64,000 nt of DNA from contig CP129491.1 of NCBI GenBank assembly GCA_030584105.1, forward strand, positions 992,001 through 1,056,000, given 5' to 3'. Below are positions 37,692 to 45,879 of the stretch, piece after piece. Positions within the stretch are counted from its first letter, which is position 1, and each line of letters begins with the position of its first letter. Both the position numbers and the translations under genes were made by a program. This DNA is from UTCHB3 sp002050155 (GTDB lineage Bacteria; Bacteroidota; Ignavibacteria; Ignavibacteriales; Ignavibacteriaceae). The notes beneath the pieces are model-generated. The model made no database searches, was not told where the DNA came from, and saw only the letters and a list, made by a program, of their open reading frames with translations.

Positions 37692-38814
37692 CCCAAAGCA
37701 ACACCTCCCCTGTTTTCCCTCCGCTGAGGATATTACCCGGGCTCACGAGCGAATTGCGCCCAATATTCACCGGACACCGGTTCTTACCTCGCGAAGTCTG
37801 AATGAAATTGCGGGAGCGGAATTGTTTTTCAAGTGCGAAAATTTTCAGCGAGGTGGTGCTTTTAAAATTCGCGGTGCATTTAACGCTGCTCTTAACCTTC
37901 CGCATGAACTGCTGCGAAATGGAATTGCCACTCATTCATCAGGTAACCATGCAACGGCGGTTAGTATTGTTGCAGCTATTCTTGGTATTCCCGCTTTTGT
38001 TGTTATGCCCACCACTTCAAAAAAAATCAAAATTAAATCAGTTGAAGCTTTCGGTGGAAAAATCATTTTTTGCGAACCAACTCTTGAAGCAAGGCAAAAC
38101 ACTCTGGAAAAGGTTGTTGCCGAAACAGGGGCTTCCTTTATCCACCCGTACGACAATTTAAATGTAATTACCGGGCAGGCAACAGCTGCAAAAGAACTTA
38201 TTGAAAGCGTTCCCTCACTTGATTCAATAATTGCGCCGGTGGGTGGAGGCGGTTTGCTCTCCGGTACAGCACTTTCCGCTGCTTATTTTGGGAAAAGGGA
38301 TTTGGATAACAGGGGCAAATTGCCCTTGGAAGATGCTGCCAGTGGGGATTTTTCTGATAAGGAAAAATCGGTTGGCAGACCAACACAGGAAGAATATTCC
38401 GGAGAACTATATCAAAAGTTGGGCAGTATTCCGAACAGCACGGTAAATGTGTACGGGGCGGAACCTTCGGGGGCTGATGACGCTTTCAGATCGCTAAAAG
38501 CAGGCAAAATTCTCCCTTCTGTGAACCCTGCAACTCTTGCCGATGGACTTTTAACTTCCCTTGGGGTAAATACCTTCCCAATTATTAAAACATTTGTTAC
38601 GGAAATTATCACTGTCACTGATAGCGATATAATAGCCGCTATGAAGTTGATTTACGAGCGCCTTAAAATAGTTATTGAGCCAAGTTCTGCAACTGTCCTT
38701 GCAGCTTTACTTCAAGAGAAAGTAACTTTTGCCGGTAAAAAGGTGGGTTTGATACTCTCAGGTGGAAATGTTGACCTTACTGATTTTGGGTGGATCTTCT
38801 TTAAAGAAATTTGA
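37681..38814 (+). CDS. Threonine dehydratase / serine racemase family PLP enzyme
   Basis: 377 residues of fold-type II PLP enzymes without the ACT tail of biosynthetic IlvA. The PLP Lys is in GGAFKIRGAFNA (Lys62). The phosphate loop is PVGGGGLLSG (187-196). The N-terminal half has HSSGNHATAVS and VVMPTTSKKIKIKSVEAFG. An unusual charged insert of about 50 residues (about 203-255, KRDLDN ... PNSTVN) lies between the glycine loop and the NVYGAEPSG strand. TTG 37681 is the only reasonable start and overlaps trkA, so it is part of the ion operon. Activity could be threonine dehydratase, serine dehydratase or serine racemase. Hydroxy-amino-acid turnover may link to osmolyte control, but that is a guess. 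Confidence 0.85.
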   Translation: MLIDPKQHLPCFPSAEDITRAHERIAPNIHRTPVLTSRSLNEIAGAELFFKCENFQRGGAFKIRGAFNAALNLPHELLRNGIATHSSGNHATAVSIVAAILGIPAFVVMPTTSKKIKIKSVEAFGGKIIFCEPTLEARQNTLEKVVAETGASFIHPYDNLNVITGQATAAKELIESVPSLDSIIAPVGGGGLLSGTALSAAYFGKRDLDNRGKLPLEDAASGDFSDKEKSVGRPTQEEYSGELYQKLGSIPNSTVNVYGAEPSGADDAFRSLKAGKILPSVNPATLADGLLTSLGVNTFPIIKTFVTEIITVTDSDIIAAMKLIYERLKIVIEPSSATVLAALLQEKVTFAGKKVGLILSGGNVDLTDFGWIFFKEI

Positions 38815-38984
38815 AAAGTATAATGGTAAAGGAAAATGTTAACATTCCTGATTTTGTGCTGATACCCCGGGGAATAGTGCGGCTTAATCCTCCTTTCTTT
38901 TCATTGGTTTTTACAGTTTCATACATTTTTTAAATTCCACAATGCTGCACCGATTATTTGATTAACCGGCGAACTTTGCATTGA

Positions 38985-39012
38985 AATTTACATTCTTTAA
39001 TTTCTGTAAATT
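38985..39012. promoter_or_regulatory. Inverted repeat AATTTACA-N12-TGTAAATT
   Basis: Perfect 8-base arms, 35 bases before the tRNA-Leu promoter. It could be the terminator hairpin of the preceding operon or an operator. No clean T run follows. Confidence 0.4.
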
Positions 39013-39046
39013 AAAGCAGAATGCCACCCTTATCTTTACTCCTCTG

Positions 39047-39077
39047 TTTGTTATTCCCTCATATTTTGGTATATTTG
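39047..39077 (+). promoter_or_regulatory. Bacteroidota promoter of tRNA-Leu (and probably tig-clpP)
   Basis: TTTG (39047-39050), exactly 19 bases, TATATTTG (39070-39077): a perfect match to the group's consensus. Transcription would start about 7 bases later, just before the tRNA at 39092. Confidence 0.85.
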
Positions 39078-39091
39078 CAGGCTAAATTAAA

Positions 39092-39173
39092 GCGAGAGTG
39101 GCGAAATTGGCAGACGCGCCAGACTTAGGATCTGGTGGATTTTTCCGTGGGGGTTCGAGTCCCCCTTCTCGCA
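39092..39173 (+). tRNA. tRNA-Leu (TAG)
   Basis: An 82-base class II cloverleaf with a long variable arm. Acceptor GCGAGAG pairs with TTCTCGC. The anticodon stem CCAGA/TCTGG encloses a loop with anticodon TAG. The T arm is GGGGG-TTCGAGT-CCCCC. Discriminator A; CCA not encoded. Trigger factor begins 26 bases later with no terminator between. Confidence 0.96.
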
Positions 39174-39198
39174 CTTCATTTCTTAAACTGAGGTTGGA

Positions 39199-40632
39199 TT
39201 GGAAAAGAGAATCAATCAATTATCAACTGCTGAACATCAATTAGAAGTTAAACTTACCCCTGAAGAAGTTTTACCCCTTATACAGGCTGAAGTTACAAAA
39301 AAAATAGCTACAATTACGGTTCCCGGCTTTCGCAAAGGTAAAGCCCCACGACATGTAATCAAAAATCTATACGGTGACTCTCTCGAGTTCGAAGCAGCTG
39401 ACAGAGTTGCGAACACAGTATTTTGGAATATTGCCCGGGAAATGGATTTGAGACCTTTGAACACCCCGGGAATGGTTGACCTGAACTACCAACCGGGCGA
39501 AGAACTTGCTTTTAAAGTTAATTATGAAGTGTTTCCGGAGTTTGAAGTTGCCGGCTACAAAGATAATGAGATTGAAGTTCCGGGATATAAATTTACAGAT
39601 GCAATGCTGGAAGAAGAACTTCAGAACTTAAAAAATGCAAACGCAGAACTTACCGAAATTGAAAAGATTGAAGACCCGCAAACTGCCGTTATCGATATTG
39701 ATATCTACGATTCCGTTGCTGAAAAAGAGATGGGAACCCCCAATCAGATAGATGTTACTTATCCCCTTTTAAGTAAAGAGTTTACGGATCGTTTTACTGA
39801 ACTTAAAGTGGGTGATTTGATTGAGCCTTCTGATTTTTACCAAAATGATAAATTGGTTGAAGGCTACAAAAAAACAAATTACAAAATCATGATTAAAGGG
39901 TTTAAGTCAAAAACCTACCCTGAATTAAACGATGAATTTGTTCAAAAGATTTCGAAAGAATATAAGACACTCGATGAGTTAAAAGGCGGCATTTCTGATT
40001 ATTATAAAGCCTATTACGAAGATTTACAGAATAAATCTTATTCAGCTCAGTTGGAACGCATAATTTTAGAAGCGAATGACTTTAAAATCCCTAAAACTTT
40101 CGTGGAAAGAGTGCTTGAGTATTTCGTTAAAGAAGAAACTGATAGGTTGAAAAAAGAGAAAAAGCCAATTCCTAAAGCTGACGATCTGAAAAAGACTTAT
40201 AAATCATACGCTGAAAAAGAAGCAAAATGGCAGATGATTAAAGAGAATATAATAAGACTGGAGAACCTGAGCGTAACCGATGAATATATAGACCAGTTGG
40301 TGAAAAAAGAGATTGAAAAATATCAAATTGGTGAAGATGTTCTGCGTGACTACTACAAAGGCGAAAGTGTTAAAAATCAATTAGTTTACGGTCTGTTGGA
40401 TGATTTCCTGAGAGAGAAAAACCCACGGAAAGAAATTGACCCTGAGGAATTCAGGCAGAAATATGTTAATAAATTAGATGATGAACATGAACACCACCAT
40501 GAGCATGACCATGAACATCACGACCATGAACATCACCACCATGATCACGAACACGGGCATGACCATGAACATCATCACCATCACCATGACCATGATCACG
40601 AACACGGGCATGATCACGGGCACGAACATTAA
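39199..40632 (+). CDS. tig: Trigger factor with His-rich C-terminal tail
   Basis: A ribosome-bound chaperone for nascent chains, 477 residues. The N-terminal ribosome-docking loop is at residues 43-50 (GFRKGKAP). The middle region where the FKBP-type isomerase domain lies has lost recognisable isomerase motifs. The C-terminal arm domain follows (TFVERVLEYFVKEETDRLKKE). The last 50 residues contain 30 His plus Asp, Glu and Gly, an obvious metal-binding tail not present in most trigger factors. TTG 39199 is preceded by GAGG. It lies between tRNA-Leu and clpP, consistent with one transcript from the promoter at 39047. Confidence 0.92.
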   Translation: MEKRINQLSTAEHQLEVKLTPEEVLPLIQAEVTKKIATITVPGFRKGKAPRHVIKNLYGDSLEFEAADRVANTVFWNIAREMDLRPLNTPGMVDLNYQPGEELAFKVNYEVFPEFEVAGYKDNEIEVPGYKFTDAMLEEELQNLKNANAELTEIEKIEDPQTAVIDIDIYDSVAEKEMGTPNQIDVTYPLLSKEFTDRFTELKVGDLIEPSDFYQNDKLVEGYKKTNYKIMIKGFKSKTYPELNDEFVQKISKEYKTLDELKGGISDYYKAYYEDLQNKSYSAQLERIILEANDFKIPKTFVERVLEYFVKEETDRLKKEKKPIPKADDLKKTYKSYAEKEAKWQMIKENIIRLENLSVTDEYIDQLVKKEIEKYQIGEDVLRDYYKGESVKNQLVYGLLDDFLREKNPRKEIDPEEFRQKYVNKLDDEHEHHHEHDHEHHDHEHHHHDHEHGHDHEHHHHHHDHDHEHGHDHGHEH

Positions 40633-40703
40633 GAAACGGTTTTTACAGAGACTTTGTTATTAAAGTTAATGATTAAAGATAAGGAAAATTTGAAAGTTAG
40701 ATT

Positions 40704-41315
40704 ATGAGCAGTAAAATTGAGATATACAACCAGTTGATCCCCTATGTTATTGAACAGACGGGCCGCGGTGAAAGAGGAATGGATATCTACTCCCGCCTTT
40801 TGCGGGAAAGAATCATTTTTCTCGGAACCGCAATCGACGATCATGTTGCCTCTTTAACCATTGCACAGTTGATTTTTTTAGAGGCTGAAGATGCAACAAA
40901 AGACATTCATCTTTACATCAATTCACCGGGCGGAAGTGTTTCTGCAGGTTTGGCTATTTACGATACCATGCGTTTTATTAAGCCGGATGTGGCAACTATC
41001 TGCGTTGGGCTGGCTGCAAGTATGGGCGCAGTGCTTCTTGCAGGCGGTACAGACGGAAAACGGTCAGCTCTGCCTCACTCTAAGATTATGATTCACCAGC
41101 CGTGGGCAGGCGGCATTTCCGGTCAGGCTTCCGATATTGAAATCCAGGCTAAAGAAATGATGAAAACGAGAGATACACTCTACGATATTCTTTCGAAACA
41201 CACGAAAAAATCAGTTGAACAGATTACCAAAGACTGCGATCGCGATTATTTTATGACTTCGGAAGAGGCAGTTGAATATCAACTTATTGACAAGGTGTTT
41301 GAGTCAAGGAAATAA
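40704..41315 (+). CDS. clpP: ATP-dependent Clp protease proteolytic subunit
   Basis: 203 residues, the usual size. The catalytic triad is intact: Ser106 in GLAASMGAV, His131 in IMIHQPWAGG and Asp181 in DRDYFM. The processing region (VIEQTGRGERGMDIYSRLL) and the oligomer motif YINSPGGSVSAGLAIYDTM are present. It forms the 14-subunit chamber that works with ClpX or ClpA/C; no clpX is in this window, although tig-clpP-clpX is a common order. ATG 40704 has a weak SD (GAAAG). A strong terminator follows at 41362. Confidence 0.96.
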   Translation: MSSKIEIYNQLIPYVIEQTGRGERGMDIYSRLLRERIIFLGTAIDDHVASLTIAQLIFLEAEDATKDIHLYINSPGGSVSAGLAIYDTMRFIKPDVATICVGLAASMGAVLLAGGTDGKRSALPHSKIMIHQPWAGGISGQASDIEIQAKEMMKTRDTLYDILSKHTKKSVEQITKDCDRDYFMTSEEAVEYQLIDKVFESRK

Positions 41316-41361
41316 GCTTCCTTAAACTACAAAAAAAATTATTTCTGACATTTTTACCATC

Positions 41362-41399
41362 AAAAGAGGCTGCAAAAAGAACTGTAGCCTCTTTTTTTT
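41362..41399 (+). terminator. Rho-independent terminator of tig-clpP
   Basis: AAAAGAGGCT and AGCCTCTTTT arms around an 18-base loop, followed by a run of eight T. It lies 47 bases after the clpP stop. Confidence 0.9.
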
Positions 41400-41447
41400 A
41401 CATTTTAAAGCCTGAACCTTTGACGCTCAGATTGTGTTTTTTGAATT

Positions 41448-42545
41448 ATGAACGGTTTTAAGTTTACTAAATATGTTCCGCCTCTTTTGAAGGATGCGCA
41501 GTTTGACGAATTATTGAATATCTTTCTGCAGTTGCTCACTATTTCATCCGGAGATGTGGCGCAAGCACTCGAGTGGTTGAACCAAATTGACAGAAACTAC
41601 AACCTAACCTCGCCTGAATACGGTGTTGGTGACTTTATTGATGACCTGAAAAAGTTGGGATATATAAACGAAGATCGTGCAACCGGTGCCTTACACCCAA
41701 CTGCAAAATCTGAGAAAACCATCAGAAAACAAGCTTTAGAGGAAATCTTCGGTAAGCTGAAACGGGGCAATCTTGGCAACCACAGAACACCTTTCACAGG
41801 TTTTGGGGATGAACTAACTGCTGAAAGAAGAGAATTTCAATTTGGAGATACGCTTGATAAAATTGATCTGACGGAGTCGTTGAAAAACGCGCAAATTAAC
41901 CATGGATTAGATGACTTCAGACTAACAGAGGGCGACCTCGAAATTCAGGAAAAAGATTTTAAAGCCGCTACTTCCACCGTTTTAATGATTGACATATCTC
42001 ATTCGATGATTTTGTACGGAGAAGACCGCATAACACCGGCTAAAAAAGTGGCAATGGCACTGGCTGAATTGATTACACGGAAATACCCAAAAGACACTCT
42101 CGATATTATTGTTTTCGGAGACGACGCTCATCCGGTGCAGATCAGGGACCTTCCCTACCTTCAGGTTGGTCCTTACCACACGAATACTGTTGCAGGTTTA
42201 GAATTGGCTATGGAAACTCTAAAACGCAGAAAAACAATTAATAAACAAATTTTTTTGATAACCGACGGAAAACCAACCTGCCTGAAAATCGGTATGAGGT
42301 ATTATAAAAATGCGTATGGGTTCGATCGTAAAATTGTTAACAAAACTCTTGACCAGGCTGCAATAGCAAGAAAAAAAGGAATACCGATTACTACTTTTAT
42401 GATTGCATCCGACCCATATCTGCAACGCTTCGTGCGTGAATTTACCGAAGTGAATAACGGAAGAGCCTTCTACAGCGATCTGCAGGGCTTAGGGCAATAT
42501 GTTTTTGAAGACTTTATTAAAAACAGGCGCAAAAGAGTAAGATAA
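41448..42545 (+). CDS. VWA domain protein, partner of the downstream AAA+ ATPase
   Basis: 365 residues, cytoplasmic (no signal peptide). The N-terminal half (about 1-170) is helical and family-specific (KYVPPLLKDAQFDELLNIFL). The C-terminal VWA domain at about 178-350 has the metal-ion site DISHSM, then THTNTVAGLELA-like and FLITDGKPT. VWA proteins of this kind are encoded beside MoxR-type AAA+ ATPases and work with them as a chaperone-like pair. Here the ATPase lies 367 bases downstream on the same strand, beyond a repeat array. Substrate unknown. Confidence 0.82.
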   Translation: MNGFKFTKYVPPLLKDAQFDELLNIFLQLLTISSGDVAQALEWLNQIDRNYNLTSPEYGVGDFIDDLKKLGYINEDRATGALHPTAKSEKTIRKQALEEIFGKLKRGNLGNHRTPFTGFGDELTAERREFQFGDTLDKIDLTESLKNAQINHGLDDFRLTEGDLEIQEKDFKAATSTVLMIDISHSMILYGEDRITPAKKVAMALAELITRKYPKDTLDIIVFGDDAHPVQIRDLPYLQVGPYHTNTVAGLELAMETLKRRKTINKQIFLITDGKPTCLKIGMRYYKNAYGFDRKIVNKTLDQAAIARKKGIPITTFMIASDPYLQRFVREFTEVNNGRAFYSDLQGLGQYVFEDFIKNRRKRVR

Positions 42546-42912
42546 ATCGACTGCATTTAGATGGAGATTAGGCTGCACCCGGCAGATTTTATTCGGTTTG
42601 ATAGAATCAAATTGGGAAGTGTCGGCACTTAGATAGCAATAAATTTTTTTCGGCATTAAGTTAACAATAAAAGCACTAAGGTGGCACTAAGATACTTTCT
42701 CCGGCACTAAGATAAAATTAATGGCGCTAAGTTGGCACCAAGACAGATGTTTTAGCACTAAGATAGATAGGTGTAATATTATTTGCTCTGCTTTGCCTAT
42801 TCAGTATGGTTTGCAATACATGAGTAACTTTAAGCCCTTTAATTTTTCTATATTAGTGTAAGGTCAAAAACAGTACATAGAAATTATAATTAAGAACAAT
42901 GCAATTTACAGA
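42546..42912. other. Intergenic region between VWA and AAA+ genes
   Basis: 367 bases with no credible gene. Most of it is the degenerate GGCACTAAGATA array at 42624-42765. The rest (42772-42912) is AT-rich leader sequence of the ATPase gene, with TATATTAG near 42851 as a poor promoter candidate. Confidence 0.6.
42624..42765. repeat. Degenerate array of the 12-mer GGCACTAAGATA, 31-bp super-period
   Basis: Copies begin at 42624, 42652, 42672, 42683, 42703, 42723, 42734 and 42754. Steps are 28, 20, 11, 20, 20, 11 and 20 bases, so a 31-base unit contains two copies (20+11). Spacing close to whole DNA turns puts most copies on one face of the helix. Confidence 0.8.
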
Positions 42913-44421
42913 ATGAAATTACAAGAAATTAGAACCATTGGTGAGCTTAAGGCACACGGGTATAAACCAAAATCTATTAAAAATGAACTGAGAGAAAACC
43001 TGATCTCTTTTCTTAAATCGGGTAAGGAGGCATTTCCGGGTATTCATGGCTACTCCGATACAGTTATCCCCGATCTGAAAACGGCTATTTTATCCAGACA
43101 CAATATATTGCTGTTGGGTTTGCGCGGTCAGGCAAAAACACGAATCGCAAGAACTTTAGTTAACTTACTCGATGAATACATCCCTGTTGTTGCCGGAAGT
43201 GAGTTGATGGATGACCCATTTAATCCGGTTTCTGTTTTTGCCCGTGCGCAAATTCTAACTTATGGTGAAGATACTGAAATTACATGGGTTCACCGGGAGG
43301 AAAGATATACTGAGAAATTGGCAACACCGGATGTGTCGGTTGCCGATCTTATTGGCGATGTTGATCCTATAAAAGCAGCTGCATTGAAGCTCCCTTATTC
43401 TGATGAAAGAGTTATTCACTACGGTCTAATCCCCCGTTCCCACAGGTCGATCTTTGTGATAAATGAGCTACCCGATCTTCAGGCACGAATTCAGGTTGCC
43501 CTCTTCAACATATTGCAGGAAGAAGATATTCAAATTCGCGGGTTCAAAATGAAGCTCCCGCTTGACATTCAATTTGTATTCACAGCTAATCCTGAAGATT
43601 ATACAAATCGCGGTTCTATCGTAACGCCGTTAAAAGACAGAATAGACAGCCAAATCTTAACTCATTATCCGAAAGAGCTTTCCGTTGCAAAAGCAATTAC
43701 GCAACAGGAAGCCCGTGTGCACGAAGAGCAAAAGTTAGCAGTAAGTTGCTCGCCACTTCTTGAAGATTTGATTGAACAAATTGCTTTTGAAGCGAGAAAA
43801 AGTGATTATATTGATGAAAAAAGCGGTGTTTCCGCTCGATTAACCATTTCAGGGTACGAAAATCTGTTCAGCACCGCCGAGTTAAGGGCGCTTTCCAACA
43901 GAGAAGTGAAAGTTAATGCACGAATTGGTGATTTGTACGGCGTGATTCCATCCATAACCGGGAAAATTGAGCTGGTTTATGAGGGCGAACAGGAAGGCTC
44001 ATCCACTGTAGCGCATCTGTTGATTTCTAAAGCTATTCGTACTATATTCTTGCGATACTTCCCCTCACCGGAGAAAAAAGGGAAAAAAGATACAGGTAAA
44101 TTGGTTTATTCCGAGGTTCTTGATTGGTTCGCAAAAGGAAATACTTTAGATGTTAAAAACAATCTGAAAGAGGCAGATTTTCAAAAATTGTTAAAAGAAG
44201 TTCCCGGTCTGTTAAATATAGTTAAAAAATATGTTGCCGGCATCGGTAAAGAAGAGCAATTTCTGTTTGCTGAGTTTCTGCTTCACGGTATGAGCGAGTT
44301 TTCGCTCCTGAGCAAATTTAGCCTTTCCGATAAATTTGAATTTAAGGATATGTTTTCATCCATTTTCAACATCAACGATGTAAGAGGAGAAGAACCTGAA
44401 GATCCTGAAGATAGAATTTGA
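42913..44421 (+). CDS. MoxR/magnesium chelatase-like AAA+ ATPase
   Basis: 502 residues. An AAA+ module starts near residue 70. Walker A is LLLGLRGQAKTR. The Walker B position reads FVINELPDL, with Asn where Asp is usual but the Glu kept, as I recall for this subfamily. FNILQEEDIQIRG follows, and the sensor 1 strand FVFTANPEDYTNRG. An arginine-finger region is TPLKDRIDSQI. The C-terminal 200 residues are helical. Its relatives act with a VWA protein to remodel or activate targets, and such a gene lies upstream. A bidirectional terminator at 44562 follows. Confidence 0.85.
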   Translation: MKLQEIRTIGELKAHGYKPKSIKNELRENLISFLKSGKEAFPGIHGYSDTVIPDLKTAILSRHNILLLGLRGQAKTRIARTLVNLLDEYIPVVAGSELMDDPFNPVSVFARAQILTYGEDTEITWVHREERYTEKLATPDVSVADLIGDVDPIKAAALKLPYSDERVIHYGLIPRSHRSIFVINELPDLQARIQVALFNILQEEDIQIRGFKMKLPLDIQFVFTANPEDYTNRGSIVTPLKDRIDSQILTHYPKELSVAKAITQQEARVHEEQKLAVSCSPLLEDLIEQIAFEARKSDYIDEKSGVSARLTISGYENLFSTAELRALSNREVKVNARIGDLYGVIPSITGKIELVYEGEQEGSSTVAHLLISKAIRTIFLRYFPSPEKKGKKDTGKLVYSEVLDWFAKGNTLDVKNNLKEADFQKLLKEVPGLLNIVKKYVAGIGKEEQFLFAEFLLHGMSEFSLLSKFSLSDKFEFKDMFSSIFNINDVRGEEPEDPEDRI

Positions 44422-44561
44422 CAGGTAGATAGTTACATTCATTATTACCGCCCAAAGATTGGCGGGAACTATTCCCTCGCGCTCTACAGCAATGTTTACC
44501 AATTATTAATATCCTTACCAACGCCGGGGAGTTGATAACCAAAATATACAACAAAAAAAAA

Positions 44562-44593
44562 CTGCCCGAAATAAACTTTCGGACAGCCTTTTT
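44562..44593. terminator. Bidirectional terminator between convergent genes
   Basis: CTGCCCGAAA and TTTCGGACAG arms (one mismatch) with an A run before and a T run after. It serves both the AAA+ gene and the minus-strand gene at 44614. Confidence 0.8.
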
Positions 44594-44613
44594 CTCAATT
44601 AATCTATTCAGAT

Positions 44614-45705
44614 TTATTTCTTCTTCAATTTCAAAACGACAAAGCGATTTTCCCTGTTGTTTGCAAATTCTCTCATTGAGCTGTTAATATCATCCCGAAT
44701 TTCGGCATCTGACTCAGGGTGCGAGATGATTTCTGCCCTTTTCTTTTCCAGAAATGCAGAGAATAGTGAACGGCTACCCTTCCCGGCTTCACTGCTTTGT
44801 TGCGAACGCCCAAGCACCTGAGTGGTTCTGTACACCGATTTTTGCCTTCCGGTACCTAAAACTGCAAATCTCGCATTTTTTTGATCGGAGTCGGAGGCAA
44901 AACTCCCCGGTTTATTCTCAGCCGTTTTGTTTCCGGCTTCAAACATATTCACGCGTCTGCTTGCCTGAACAGGATCATACATAGAATCCTCTTCAAACAA
45001 GCCCGTAATGCGCCCCGGTTTAGAGGAAGCACCGGTCGTTTGAGCTCCATCGGTGCTTCTCTTTTTGAAGCCAAGATCATCAGAACTTAAAGGTTTAAAC
45101 TTTGATTCTGCTGATGATGTTCTCGCTCTCGAAGAATGATTTGAATTATCAACATAAGGTGAATGAATAGTCTCATTAGTTGCCAAATCAACCACTTGGT
45201 CGAAGTTGATTTCATCGAAAGCACACAGTAATTCAGCGAGCGAACGATCGTTCTGATTCTGAATCTCAGTAGCTTCCAGATCAAACGAATAAGACTCTTC
45301 AAATTCAGAAAGCCCGTCAAATTCTCTTTTCCATCTAAGTCCCACTTGCTGTATTCTAAAACGAAGATCGGGGTCATCATTCAGGAATCCGTTATCTTCC
45401 ATCTCTTTAATGCAAAAAATTGGGTCGAAATAAATCACCTCTCTTACAGAGTCGATCACAATTTGCTGCCCATACTTCACATAGTTAATATCAAAATTGT
45501 CCAAATTAGTCAACAATCTGTAAGCAACCAAAGTCTTAGGTTGTGAATCGTTCACATAAGAGCAAACTTCGTTATAATGCAGGCGTATCGGATTATTCAA
45601 CCCGATATTTCTGCGGATCATTCTAAAATTATTCTCAAAACTAAAACGATTCTCCGAATAAATCAGGATATCGCTGTCGTCTCCTTTTAAAGTTTCTAAA
45701 ATCAT
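44614..45705 (-). CDS. Hypothetical protein with disordered C-terminal half
   Basis: 363 residues, not recognised. The first 150 residues look folded (ILIYSENRFSFENNFRMIRR, YVKYGQQIVIDSVREVIYFD). Residues about 185-310 are rich in Ser, Asp, Gly, Lys and Asn with several RxT and SxS patches and little hydrophobic content, so likely disordered. A basic helix and KLKKK close the protein. There is no signal peptide or membrane segment. It stands alone between a bidirectional terminator and the terminator of the T9SS gene. No function is proposed. Confidence 0.7.
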   Translation of the reverse strand: MILETLKGDDSDILIYSENRFSFENNFRMIRRNIGLNNPIRLHYNEVCSYVNDSQPKTLVAYRLLTNLDNFDINYVKYGQQIVIDSVREVIYFDPIFCIKEMEDNGFLNDDPDLRFRIQQVGLRWKREFDGLSEFEESYSFDLEATEIQNQNDRSLAELLCAFDEINFDQVVDLATNETIHSPYVDNSNHSSRARTSSAESKFKPLSSDDLGFKKRSTDGAQTTGASSKPGRITGLFEEDSMYDPVQASRRVNMFEAGNKTAENKPGSFASDSDQKNARFAVLGTGRQKSVYRTTQVLGRSQQSSEAGKGSRSLFSAFLEKKRAEIISHPESDAEIRDDINSSMREFANNRENRFVVLKLKKK

Positions 45706-45829
45706 AAAATGCCAAATAGTAAATTAAATTGTCGGTTAAAATTTATTTCGTGTTCATTAAATATCTTGTTTAAAAACTAAATATAACATTTTTATTTGAA
45801 ATTTCAGCAGATAATAATCAAGAATACAC

Positions 45830-45865
45830 AAAAAAAAAGCCCGTGAAAGATGATTTCACGGGCTT
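45830..45865 (-). terminator. Terminator of the T9SS cargo gene
   Basis: Arms AGCCCGTGAAA and TTTCACGGGCTT around a five-base loop, with an A9 run that becomes a U tail on the minus strand. It lies 15 bases beyond the stop. Confidence 0.88.
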
Positions 45866-45879
45866 AAAAACGGGTTATA

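Noticed and set aside
38865..38872. CCCCGGGG palindrome as a regulatory site
   Set aside because: An 8-base palindrome alone, with no placement relative to a promoter, is not enough.
40478..40663. Met/Thr-rich open frame MNMNTTMSMTMN
   Set aside because: It is the shifted frame of the His-rich trigger factor tail, a low-complexity artefact.
42624..42765. CRISPR array or iteron origin
   Set aside because: There are no equal spacers and no replication gene nearby. Motif spacing of 11 and 20 bases does not fit CRISPR.
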